This document shows positions 1-8,782 of a stretch of 64,000 bases of DNA, piece after piece. A program made the translations under genes and the position numbers. The notes beneath the pieces are model-generated. The model saw nothing but the letters and a program-made list of their open reading frames with translations. It was not told the origin of the DNA and did not search any database. Source of the DNA: Prorocentrum cordatum (Eukaryota; Sar; Dinophyceae; Prorocentrales; Prorocentraceae); NCBI GenBank assembly GCA_963575745.1, contig CAUYUJ010008558.1, positions 25,001-89,000 of the forward strand. The letters are read 5' to 3'. Positions within the stretch are counted from its first letter, which is position 1; every line of letters begins with the position of its first letter.

Positions 1-75
1 CATATACATGGATGCATACATGCAATAATACGTACATTCATGCATACAAGCATACAAACATACATACATTCATCG
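1..75. repeat. CATA-type microsatellite
   Basis: Degenerate tetranucleotide tract made of CATA, CATG and TACA units. It has no coding content. Confidence 0.8.
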
Positions 76-2209
76 TTTAATATGTGGAATAATGATGGGG
101 TATGGGGATGGCCGTAGGAACGGGAGGGCGAGTTGTAAGAGTGCGATGTGGGAAGGAGGGTTTATAGGAGATAGGATAATGGCGAGGATTTTACTTTTTT
201 CCACACTATGCAAGTCAAGCGGGAATGAGTAGGGGGATGATCATGGAGTAAGGAGCGGTGGAGGAGGATGAGAATGAGGAGGGGTGGGGAAGGAGGAGTA
301 GGGGTAGGAGGAAGAGGAGGGGGAGGAGGAATAGGAGGAGAAGGAGGAGCAGGGAGGAGAAGGGAGGAGAAGGATGAGGATGTGGAGGAGGTCGTGCTAC
401 CGCGGCCCCGGCGGGCACAGCAGGCCTTCTCTTCACAGCGCCGTGGTAGTCGTCGCCGTTCACGTCGTTCCGTCGTCTTTGCCGCGTCGTACGGCTCGCT
501 GCCGCGCCGTGCCGTTTGTCTCCCCCCGCCTCTCTCCTGGTCGTCAGTAGCTGTGCCTCGTTCTCGTTCGCCCCTCCCTGTCGGCCGTCGTTATGTTGCC
601 ATCGTCGGCCTTTTGTGTGCGGCGTAGTATCTGGGCCCTTGCAGCTGACAGGGCCTTCGGCTGTTTGCAGACTCATCGACGCGGCATTTGTCGCCAGCGT
701 GAGCGTGAGAGGGGGATGAGCAGCAGCAGGAGGACCAACGCAAGACGCTGGTGTGTAAGAGCAGAATGGTGGAAGGTGGTGGGTGGAGGATGGGATGGGT
801 GGGGAGGGGAGAGTGTAAGAGGGCGAGCGGGAGGCGTAGGGGGATGGTGGAGGACGAAGGATGAGGCGGAAGAGCAGGAAAAAGAAGGGGGCAGAAGAGG
901 AGGATCCCCTCCTTATCCTACTCCTCAATCGCCGCCTCCCCCCCTGTAGGGGAGGGGTGGGCAGCCTTCGGCCCTCATGCGCCCTCGCCTCCCGCCTCGG
1001 GGGCTCCTGGCCAACGACGTGGCGGTGCTGCACGCGAAGCGCGCCTGCCGACTCCGCGCGCCCCCGCCGCGCCCCACGGACCTCCCGCTCCCTCGTTCCC
1101 GCCGCCCCCCTCCCCTTTAATAACGCCTCAAATAAGGAAGCAGCCTGCCAGCGGGCGCCCTGTGGAGGTTCTTTCTTCCCCGATGGCCCTGGGAACCCGT
1201 GGGGGACCAGGCGAGGTCGAACATCGGAAGGAGAGGCGCTCCAAACGCTTGCAGTCTCGTGTAGCCTGTCTCGGATTTGCGTTGACTTGAGGGTCCCGCC
1301 TCGCTGCTCTCTTTAGCTGTATCAGCGTGTTTCGATTGCTGACGTCACTGTGCGAGCACTATCGCTTCCAACTCGTATGTGTTGCCGTGTGTTCGGCTCT
1401 TCTTCCGACGGAAAGAACACGTGGAAGAGTAGGATGTGCAGGATATGCGTGATGGTACGGCAACGGAGGACAAGGAGGAGGGGAATAGGCTCCCGTCGCG
1501 CAGCTTGTTGAGGCGCGCGGATCCAGCTTCGGTGAGGAGGCTGATGGACGGGTTGCCCAGGCGCCGCGGGGAAGCGGGAGGGGGAAGGCAGCAGCATTGG
1601 AGACCACCGCAAGGATGGGGGAGGAAGGGTCCGCGGAGGGGAGGGTGTCCGCGGAGGGAACGGGGGAATAGCGAACATGATGTGGTCACGGAGGGGGACC
1701 GAGATAGGAAAGGGGAATGGGGACGGACGGATGTAGACGGGGAGAGGGCGAAGGACGTGGAGGATGGTTTGGGAGGGAGGATGGCAGTGGGATTGGGGTG
1801 GCCGAGGCTTGAACATAAGAATGAGCGATTGGTTCTAAGAGAGAACGCGGTTCGTGGAAGCTTGCCTGGGGAACATCCAGCGACACGTCGGAACCAGGGG
1901 ATCTCCCCCCTTCCAAAAACATTGGGCGCGCCCAACTACGCAGGGTGATTCCCCCCCTCCCCCGGACACCCCCCCACCCTCCAGGGGGGGGGGGGGTCGA
2001 ACCGGTTCCCCCCCTTGTTTGTCCAAAGAGGGGGTGGTTTGAGCCGCCCACCCCACGGTACCCGCCGCTGACCAAAAATTCCCACGACGACGACGACGGC
2101 GCCTACGACGACGCCGACGGCGGCGACAACGTTCACGTCGGCGGCGGCGCACTTGGCGTCGCCGCCTGCGCTTGGCGCTGGCGAGTGTGGGGGAGGGTTT
2201 ATCGCCGAC
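76..2209. other. Gene-free repeat-rich flank
   Basis: No supported gene. It holds a GGA-rich tract (about 255-395), purine- and pyrimidine-biased stretches that create low-complexity open frames on both strands, a segment with long C and G runs (about 1948-2045) and a short GAC/GGC triplet tract (about 2083-2150). The C/G-run segment resembles 10920-11090 in style (G-run, TTCGAACC-like core, C-run) but I could not show true homology. Confidence 0.6.
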
Positions 2210-2379
2210 ATCGTCGTCATCACCATCGCCATCATCATGATCACCACGGTCATCATCACAGTCTTCATCGTCATCATCCTCATCGTCATCATCACCACCA
2301 TCCTCATCATTATTCTCATCGTCACCGTCATCGTCGTCATCAGCTTCACCCTTATCCCCACCTTCATCATTATCCTCAT
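2210..2379 (+). repeat. (CAT/CAC)n microsatellite, left flank of YR element 1
   Basis: Imperfect CAT/CAC/CGT trinucleotide tract running directly into the A1 repeat. The same kind of tract resumes right after the B2 repeat at 8731. The element therefore interrupts one microsatellite. Confidence 0.9.
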
Positions 2380-2449
2380 CATATAACTGCTTGCTGAGTG
2401 CTTTGATCGTTGCAATGGTGTGGGCCGCAACCACGGCGGCTCAAGTCTC
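2378..2449 (+). repeat. Split direct repeat A1 of YR element 1
   Basis: This 72-bp sequence is repeated at 8510-8581 with one visible substitution (ACCACGG here, ACCGCGG there). It contains ATAACTGCTTGCTGAGTG near its left end. The first ATG of the small upstream ORF (2415) lies inside it. Confidence 0.92.
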
Positions 2450-2840
2450 TAATTTGTGCAGCTCCCATATGCAGGCCCTCGCCCAGTCCTTCACAGACAT
2501 CCTGCGATACGGGGCTCAGGCGGTGGGAGCTTCCCTGGTGGCACGGGCGGCCGCGCCGAGCTGCGGGGCCTGTGCGCCGCAGCTGGCTTGTCCCGCCATC
2601 CCCGACTGCGTCTGCGCGGGTGCTGGCGGCCAGGTGCCCGAGCCCGCCTGCGGTGGGCTCATCGCGGCCTACGCGGCGGCCGCATTGGCTGTTGGCCTCG
2701 CCGTCGGAGCTGTGGGAGGTGCGCTGGTCGTCAGTCGCCTTTCGTGCCCGTGGACCGCCGAGGCGCCCGCGGCGGACTTTGACGAAGAGGCGCGGGCCCA
2801 GGCAAGGGCCGTCAGGGCCAGGAAGGCCATCAGTGCTTGA
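2415..2840 (+). CDS. Small Cys-rich membrane ORF at the 5' end of YR element 1
   Basis: About 141 residues from the first ATG, which lies within repeat A1; the frame is open upstream to 2391 without another ATG. The middle carries a Cys/Pro-rich patch (CGACAPQLACPAIPDCVC). The C-terminal third has one strong hydrophobic segment (AAYAAAALAVGLAVGAVGGA) followed by a charged tail. The stop at 2838-2840 is two bases before the gag ATG at 2843, so the two ORFs are nearly contiguous. A comparable Cys/Pro patch (CPDCPRAPTCPRCLGCPAL) precedes gag in YR element 2, at 50420-50480, so the module seems to belong to the family. Its function is unknown to me. Membrane anchoring or nucleic-acid binding are guesses. 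Confidence 0.5.
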   Translation: MVWAATTAAQVSNLCSSHMQALAQSFTDILRYGAQAVGASLVARAAAPSCGACAPQLACPAIPDCVCAGAGGQVPEPACGGLIAAYAAAALAVGLAVGAVGGALVVSRLSCPWTAEAPAADFDEEARAQARAVRARKAISA

Positions 2841-2842
2841 TC

Positions 2843-4140
2843 ATGGCGCACCAGCTCTACTGGGCGTTGGTGAAGTATCGCATCGGGGGCGCGCACGTAT
2901 GGCATGAGAGGCTCATCGTGATGCGCGGCCCTGGGACGACCGTGTACATCATCACTCCCGACGGAGATCGTTACGAGGAGAGCGGGATCCCAGACGCAGA
3001 CATCGAGGGTATCATCATGACTGCTGGTCAAGGAGAGCGGCCTGCGGGCTTGCGCTTGTACGGGTTCAGGGCCTTGCCGTCGGCCGCCGACGTGTGGGCA
3101 GGCATCCAGGAGGCGGCGGCGCTGTATGGCACGCCCCGCCCCGCTCCGCCTGCTAGCATGTCGCTGGCGGCTGGCAACGCGGGCGGCCTACCAGCTGGCA
3201 GTCTCGCGCTGGCTGACCCTGCGGCCCCGCCCGTCGCGGGCCCCCCCGCCCCTGGCGCATCCGCCGCGGGTGCCGCCGCTGGCGCGATGGTCCCTGCGGG
3301 GGGTGCGGGAGCGGCCCCCGCGGCGCCCGCTGGCGCCGTCGCGATACCTGGCCTGGTCGCTGCCTTGGCGGGGGCAGGCGCAACGCCCGCCGCTGCTGCC
3401 GCTGGCCCCGCGTTGGTGGCCCCAGCCGCGGCGGCTCCCGCTGAGGCCGCCCCCGCGGTTCCGCCCGCCGCGCCACCGGCCGCCCCCGCCGTCGCCGCGG
3501 CTGTTGGGGGGGGCGCTCGTGGTGCCCGCGGCGGCCGCGCCCGCCGCTGGAGGCACTCCCGCCGACCTGCGCATCAACGCCGTGTGCTTGGACGCACGGG
3601 GCGACCGCTGGAGGGAGTTCCGCGACGGGACGTTGCTCCAGAGCACGACCAATTTTTGGGGACTGGCCCGTCCGCGGGCCCAGGTCGGCTGCGTGGGTGT
3701 GTGCCCACATCCAGCGCCACGCGGCGTCGCCGTCCGCGTGGCACACCAAGTGGATGACGGAGTGGAAGATGTCGGAGGACGACCCCGTCACGCGGGAGCA
3801 TGCGCTCCTCTGTCGCATCCTGGAGTTGGCTGTGTGCTACGACCAGGTGAATGTCGGCGAACTGGCCTATCTGGAGATGACGGCTCGCCGACTTCAGCTT
3901 CTAGAGGAAAAGGTTGCGGAGCAGTCCTTCAAGCCGAAGGGCAACGACAAGAAGGACAAGGACAAGGGCCACGTGCTGGACGATCGGGTTGAGAACAACC
4001 TGTTCTTGGGCGCGCAGGAGAGCCGCGGCAACGTTTGCGCGCGCCCTCTCCTCAGCACATGGATCGCGGACGAGTTGAAAGCCGAGGCTGCGGTGGCTAA
4101 AGAGCGCAGGAAGGCCCGCGAGGAGCGGGCGTTGCGCTAA
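2843..4140 (+). pseudogene. gag: Gag-like protein of YR element 1, frameshifted
   Basis: Starts at ATG 2843 (MAHQLYWALVKYR...). An N-terminal globular part is followed by a long Ala/Pro/Gly-rich linker of about 120 residues. The conserved gag-like domain lies downstream (DLRINAVCLDARGDRWREF, then WHTKWMTEWKMSEDDP and ELAVCYDQVNVGELAYLEM). The protein ends in a Lys/Arg/Glu-rich tail. The domain is split over three frames: the linker in frame 2, then a shift near the G-run at 3515-3523, and another near GGGG at 3658. The element-2 protein aligns residue by residue in the conserved part (DIRTLWVDLANQG, HDQLTVGALASLE), which supports the gag call. The family role is particle formation and RNA packaging. 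Homopolymer errors could explain both shifts. Confidence 0.7.
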
Positions 4141-4196
4141 TAGCCACAGGAGCCCCGCATCCCAGTGGTGGGCCCCTCGCGAGAGGCCGCTGGGAC

Positions 4197-5649
4197 TTGT
4201 TGGGCCAGCAGCTGCGCAGCTTCCCCATGGTGGTCGACAACGACGATCGCCAGCGCGGTATCTTTCCTCTACCTCGGCTTGCTGTCGACGGTCGTCGGGA
4301 ATTTTGTGTGTCTCGTCGTTCTCGTCAGAGGTGTGATCGAGGCGCAGCCTGGAGGACCTGGGTTAACGAGTGCATAGACAGCCTGAATGCCCTCAACGGC
4401 CAGCGCAGTGGTGGGCATGAGGTTGTGTCCCCCGACGGTGCAGCTAACCTCCCACAGAGGCTCGCCCTTGAGCACATCGCCGACTCATTTCAATATTTTT
4501 CGTGGCCGTCTGACATGCCTGTCAACAACGCCACCTCGGATGCTGCCCTTGAAGAGCTGCCCCGACACACACCTGGTTATTGTGAAGACGATACTACGGT
4601 GAGGCCCTGCGCCAAGGACTCTGTGTCCTGGCCCGCTGCTGGGGCGACCCCTACTCCTTTGGTCAATATCTGCAGCGCGGCCTTTCTTTCTCGGCTAGGG
4701 CCACGGGGGGCGAGCATGCCGGTCTCCGAGTCCGTGGCAGAGGCCAGGCGCAGGGAGGCTGGACTGGTTAAGCCTTACGTCGACCCTCTTTTCTTGAGCT
4801 GCCCCGACCGCTGCGCTGACTTCCCTCGTCGACTGGATGCAGCTGGAAGTCTCAGGTTTCGCCCTCGTCAGCATCGAGAGCAGCCCTCCGTGGGGGTGTT
4901 CTTTGCGACCAAGAAGGGCGAGAGTTTGCGGATGGTGTTTGATGCGCGCATTGCAAATCTCTCTTTTGTGGAGCCAGCGGGGACCAAGCTGCCGACGAGC
5001 TCTTCGTGGGCAGGTGTGGAGATCAGCCCTGAGATCAACGGCTACATGGCGTCGGCGGACATCCAGTGCGCCTTCTACCACATGCAGCTGCCCTCGGACC
5101 TTTTCCCACGCCTTCACACTGCCGTGCGTCGCGAATCGGGTACTTCGATTGGAAGGCATGGGGCTTGACATCGACGTGGTGCCTTAGATTTTGGTAATGC
5201 CGATGGGGTGGAGCTGGGCGCTGCACGTCTGCCAGGACGCGTTATGCAACATCATCGCGCGGGGCGCGTCGGTGGACGAGAGCCGCTTCATCGTCGATGG
5301 GGCGGCCCCCACGGTGCTGCAGCACCCCGACGACTGGGCCGTCGCTGCCTATGTCGACAACTTCTGTGTAGTCGCGGGCTCCCAGGGCCTCGCCGACCGC
5401 AAGCTGCAGCTCATCGCGGAGGCCGTCTCTCGTCACCGGCTCCCCGTGCATGAGGTCCAGGAGGCGCGGGCGCCCATGATCTTCACGGGCCTCGAGTTCG
5501 ACGGGGTGAAGGGGGCCGTGAGGGTGCCCTGCTCTCGCCTCGCTCGTTTGCGCCTGGGCATTCGATCAGTGTTGCGTCACCGAAAGATCTCCGCGTGCTC
5601 TATCCACGATGGTAGGGCATATCACTTGGGCTATGTTGAGCAGGCGTGA
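4197..5649 (+). pseudogene. pol (RT): Reverse transcriptase of YR element 1, frameshifted
   Basis: Retroelement RT with motifs in order. The pre-RT region has FPLPRLA. The fingers carry VGVFFATKKGESLRMVFDAR. Motif A is MASADIQCAFYHMQLP, with the catalytic Asp followed by AF. Motif B is VMPMGWSWALHVCQ and motif C is AVAAYVDNFCVVA. The second catalytic Asp of the usual YxDD box is Asn (YVDN). I recall YVDN as common in dinoflagellate members of this group, so it need not be inactivating. The frame moves from 0 to 1 near 5140-5165, and an in-frame TAG lies at about 5185 just before motif B. It is followed directly by RNase H in a third frame. Confidence 0.85.
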
Positions 5650-6577
5650 AACGTTGTCTACGATGTCCGCCACGTTTGCATGTGCCAGGGGTCGGTCCAC
5701 TGAGCCGATCAAGCTTTGGGGCGGGGTCCTCAGAGAGCTCCAGTGGGTTCAAGCTACGCTGCCATTGTGGGCTACGTCTTGGCGCCTTCCCTGGGCCCCC
5801 GACGTCGCGGCGTCCGACTCGCCGGGGTATGGGATTGGGGTCTGCCGTCGCAAGCTCCCCGCCCCCGTCGTCGCCGAGATTGGTCGTCTCGCCGAGAAGG
5901 TCAGGCACAGGCTCACTGACGCTATCGTCGCCCGTCGTCATGCCCTCGCTGGAGCCCCAGAGGATCCTGAAGGTGCTGCGCCTCACCCTCATAACGAAGG
6001 TATTGGTCACTGCGTGAGCCCGAAGGAGTGCCCCATCAAAACACATACCGAGGGCCCTGTGGGTCTTGGTGGGTCTCGGGGCCTGGGCGACGTCGCCATC
6101 TCTGAGAACTCCCTGGACGCAGGCGCGGGGCCCCCTGGCTTCGCTGAAGTTCCCGGAGTAATCCTGAAGGAGCCCGACTGGAAGGTGGCCCACTCTAGCA
6201 GGGTCCATGTGCAGGGGAAGAACATCTTAGAGTCCGAGGGAGACGCTCTGGAGTTCGCCCTTCGGCACCTCCTGCGCTCGGGGCCCTTGCAGGGGCACCG
6301 CCTCCTCCTCCTCGTGGACAATTTGGTTCTGGCTCTCAGTGCAGGCAAGGGCCGAGGTCGCACGGCCAACCTGACCCGACCTTTGCGCCGAATCACGTCG
6401 CTGTTGCTGGCCACGGGCTGCAGGGCATACGTGCGCTGGGCCCCGTCCGAGCTCAACCCGTCGGATGCCCCGTCGAGGTCGGGCTTTTTTCACGGGACCG
6501 CCGTGGCCTGGCGGTCGCGCCAGTGGAGGCGGGCTGTCGACGGCGTGCTCGCGCGAGCCGCCCGCCCCGCGCCATGA
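5609..6577 (+). CDS. pol (RH): RT connection and RNase H-like domain of YR element 1
   Basis: About 320 residues. The first part (VGHITWAML...LWGGVLRELQWVQ) is the RT/RNase H connection. RNase H features follow: ASDSPGYGIGVC (first Asp), ILESEGDALEFALRHLL (helix with Glu), LLLLVDNLVLALSAGKGR (second Asp) and YVRWAPSELNPSDAPSR, the tail that usually ends this domain in YR elements. Its 3' end overlaps the recombinase ORF in another frame. The enzyme would degrade the RNA strand during cDNA synthesis. An insertion of about 60 residues (HALAGAPEDP to SENSLDAGAG) sits between the first Asp and the Glu helix and may include partly decayed sequence. Confidence 0.75.
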   Translation: MVGHITWAMLSRRETLSTMSATFACARGRSTEPIKLWGGVLRELQWVQATLPLWATSWRLPWAPDVAASDSPGYGIGVCRRKLPAPVVAEIGRLAEKVRHRLTDAIVARRHALAGAPEDPEGAAPHPHNEGIGHCVSPKECPIKTHTEGPVGLGGSRGLGDVAISENSLDAGAGPPGFAEVPGVILKEPDWKVAHSSRVHVQGKNILESEGDALEFALRHLLRSGPLQGHRLLLLVDNLVLALSAGKGRGRTANLTRPLRRITSLLLATGCRAYVRWAPSELNPSDAPSRSGFFHGTAVAWRSRQWRRAVDGVLARAARPAP

Positions 6578-7667
6578 CGCTGGCGCGCCAGAGGCTGGCC
6601 CCCCCCAGGCGTCGGTCTCGGAGCTGGGCTGCGGGCGCCTGAGCTTTCTGGAGGCGGCGGCCCTCACCGACCACGCCGCCAAGAGCTACATGATGCACGC
6701 CCAGAGGCTGGTCTCCTGGTGCCAATGGATGGGCTTGGCCTGGTCGACGGCTCAGGAGCTCGACGTGGTCTTGACGGCCTTCCTGGCGCACCTGGCCTTA
6801 GACGGCTTCGACGCGGCGACAGGGCGGGTCACGCTGGCAGCCATTCGTCACTTGCGACCTGCGCTGGGACCGCCTCGCGCTTCACTCCCGAGGGCCCGCA
6901 AGGCGCTGGGGGGCTGGGAGAAGTTGAAGCCGCCGTGCATGCGGCTGCCGATCCCGCGCCCCGCAGCGATGGCGATCGTGGGCGTGATGATCTCGCTCGG
7001 CCAGCTGCCGTTCGCGATGTTTGTGCTCCTCGCCTTCGCGGCGTACCTGCGGCCATCGGAGGCATTTCGGCTTCGTGGCGACTCGCTCGTGGCGCCGAAC
7101 CCGCGGGCCGGCAGGGACTGCGGCGAGCCGGGCCTGGTCCTCAACCCCAGCGAGGACGGGCGCCCTGGCAAGACGGGGGTCACCGACGAGAGCGTCGCCC
7201 TGGACCAGGTCGAGTGGCGGCCGCTCTGGGAGGCGCTGAAGACCGCCCGCCCTGGCGGCTCGGCTCTCTGGGACTTCGACGCGGCGGGGGTCCGCGACGC
7301 CTTCAACCGGGCGGCCGAGCGCTTGGGGCTAGAGGCGCAGCCGTCGCTGTACGCGCTGCGCCACAGCGCCGCCAGCGACGACCTACTCGCGTCGAGGCGG
7401 CCCCTCCCCGAGGCGAAGGATCGGGGCAGATGGATCTCCGACGCCTCCCTCCGAAGGTACGCGAAGAGGACGAAGCTACAGCAGCAGGTCAACAGCCTTT
7501 CGGATGTGGCGATGGAGTTCGGTCAGCGGGTGGACTCGTACCTCGCGGGGCTGATCGAGACGGCCGCGCTGGGCAAGCAGTTCCCGCGGCCCGTTCCCGT
7601 GCAGAATGCCCGCCCGTCATGTGGCCAAGCGAAGCCATCTCTGACGACCAGGCGGGCGGCTATCTGA
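6465..7667 (+). CDS. Tyrosine recombinase of YR element 1
   Basis: Intact frame of about 400 codons, although the true start is uncertain because the 5' part overlaps RNase H. The N-terminal core-binding helices lie around SFLEAAALTDHAAKSYMMHA. The catalytic domain shows FAAYLRPSEAFRLR (first catalytic Arg), SLYALRHSAASDDLL (Arg-His box), RGRWISDASLRRYAKRTK (Trp then nucleophilic Tyr) and a helical tail. All key residues of a YR integrase are visible, so this is the best preserved protein in the element. In this class it inserts a circular DNA intermediate by short-homology recombination. The ATCAT sequence shared by the element ends and its target fits that. Confidence 0.88.
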   Translation: MPRRGRAFFTGPPWPGGRASGGGLSTACSREPPAPRHDAGAPEAGPPQASVSELGCGRLSFLEAAALTDHAAKSYMMHAQRLVSWCQWMGLAWSTAQELDVVLTAFLAHLALDGFDAATGRVTLAAIRHLRPALGPPRASLPRARKALGGWEKLKPPCMRLPIPRPAAMAIVGVMISLGQLPFAMFVLLAFAAYLRPSEAFRLRGDSLVAPNPRAGRDCGEPGLVLNPSEDGRPGKTGVTDESVALDQVEWRPLWEALKTARPGGSALWDFDAAGVRDAFNRAAERLGLEAQPSLYALRHSAASDDLLASRRPLPEAKDRGRWISDASLRRYAKRTKLQQQVNSLSDVAMEFGQRVDSYLAGLIETAALGKQFPRPVPVQNARPSCGQAKPSLTTRRAAI

Positions 7668-7670
7668 CCC

Positions 7671-8338
7671 GCCAGCTGACTGCAGCGTTCGCCGCCGCTC
7701 AGGTGCGGCCTCGCTCAATGTCGATTGGTCTTGGTGCCGCCTCGTGGCCGATTGGTCGGCGCTGGCGGGCGCTGGGATATGCAGGAGTTTGTTTCGACCC
7801 GAACAGGCATCACGCCTTTGACGGGTCCCGACCCGCGGTGCGCCAGAGGATCGTCGGGTGGCTTCGGGGGTCCGCGGTTTTGGTTGTCTGGGCCTCTCCT
7901 CCCTTGGGTCCTGGGCCCCCATTCTTCTCGCTCTCGGGCCTTTTGGGGTTCGCTCGCCATCTTGATCCTCGAGTGCCATCGTCAAAGGGTCCCTTAGTTG
8001 TTGAATGCTGCCGCAGTTCTGCTCCCCCGTGCTTGGTTTCTTTCGCACACGTGTGCTCTCTGGCCTCTCAGACGGCTAAGCTGGATCTCTGTCAGTACGG
8101 GGGTGCCTGCATCCGTCCTGCGAAGCTCTGGGTGTGGGCTGCGCAGTCTCCCGCACTCGACGTGCGGCCTCTGTGCAGAGCTCGCGGCAATAGATGCTCT
8201 GGTGGCCGTCGATTTCATGACAAACCTGCTGCTAGTTTGATCCGGTACCCACGTCAATTCAGCCAGTGGGGTGCCAGTTGGCCCGTGTCCTGTGCAAACA
8301 AACTCCGAGATGCAAAACTCAGTAGGCTTGCTGTCTAA
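7671..8338 (+). pseudogene. Degenerate DNA-methyltransferase-like domain, YR element 1
   Basis: Downstream of the recombinase, in another frame, about 220 residues resemble the C-terminal domain of element 2. Visible blocks are WRALGYAGVCFDPNRHHAFD, VRQRIVGWLRGSAVLVVWAS, LCQYGGACIRPAKLWVWAA and GNRCSGGRRFHDKP. The methyltransferase catalytic region, APPCQTFS in element 2, reads WASPPLGPGPP here, so the catalytic Cys is not evident. The ENP motif is also not clear. I read this as a decayed copy of the same C5-methyltransferase-like module. The assignment rests mainly on order and on similarity to 54990-55760. Confidence 0.5.
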
Positions 8339-8393
8339 TGCTGGTGAATGCTGGCGGCCTTCGGCCCGGGGTTGCAAGTATGCCAAGTACTCA

Positions 8394-8514
8394 TATCATC
8401 TGATGTTGGCTGCTGCTCTGTCTGTCTCGAGGTTCCTGCTCTGTCGGCGAGACAGTCGCCCTCGCCCCCAGGCAGCAAAGATGGTCTCTGGCGCACAGAG
8501 AGTAATAAGATCAT
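8394..8514 (+). repeat. Split direct repeat B1 of YR element 1
   Basis: A 121-bp sequence repeated at 8611-8731 with about ten substitutions. It includes GGCGAGACAGTCGCCCTCGC in both copies. It ends in AATAAGATCAT, whose last five bases are also the first five of A2. Confidence 0.93.
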
Positions 8515-8581
8515 ATAACTGCTTGCTGAGTGCTTTGATCGTTGCAATGGTGTGGGCCGCAACCGCGGCGGCTCAAGTCTC
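8510..8581 (+). repeat. Split direct repeat A2 of YR element 1
   Basis: Near-identical to A1 at 2378-2449. It overlaps the end of B1 by ATCAT, so B1-A2 has the same sequence as the junction of a circularised element. Confidence 0.93.
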
Positions 8582-8610
8582 CCTCCCTCCCCCCCTCTTT
8601 CGCCTTCTAA

Positions 8611-8731
8611 TATCATATGATGTTGGGTGCTGCTCTGTTTGTTCCGAGGCTCCTGCTCCGTCGGCGAGACAGTCGCCCTCGCCCCGAGGCAGCAAACATG
8701 GTCTCTGGCGCACAGAGAGCAATAAGATCAT
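8611..8731 (+). repeat. Split direct repeat B2 of YR element 1
   Basis: Second copy of B, separated from A2 by a 29-bp pyrimidine-rich spacer. It ends in AATAAGATCAT, merging into the CAT microsatellite that follows. Confidence 0.93.
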
Positions 8732-8780
8732 CATTATCATCATCAGCATCATCATCACCATCATCACCATCGTCATCTAT
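8731..8780 (+). repeat. (CAT)n microsatellite, right flank of YR element 1
   Basis: Continuation of the trinucleotide tract seen at 2210-2379, now to the right of the element. Confidence 0.88.
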
Positions 8781-8782
8781 TT

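Larger units (their letters stand above)
2378..8731 (+). mobile_element. Tyrosine-recombinase retrotransposon 1 (DIRS/Ngaro/PAT-like)
   Basis: A 6.35-kb element with recognisable gag, RT, RNase H, tyrosine recombinase and methyltransferase-like segments in that order. It carries split direct repeats: A1 (2378-2449) at the left end, then B1 (8394-8514), A2 (8510-8581) and B2 (8611-8731) at the right end. This A1-ORFs-B1A2B2 plan is known from PAT/Ngaro-type YR retrotransposons, which integrate as circles through the recombinase and leave no target-site duplication. B1 and A2 overlap by ATCAT, the left end begins ATCAT, and the right end finishes ATCAT inside a CAT microsatellite. Several frameshifts and one in-frame stop suggest a decayed copy or homopolymer errors. 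The split-repeat layout is read directly. The subgroup assignment is inferred. Confidence 0.9.

Noticed and set aside
6719-7610. Long second frame across the recombinase
   Set aside because: It is the out-of-frame shadow of the recombinase (Arg/Gly-rich); only its part after 7671 was kept, as the methyltransferase-like region.
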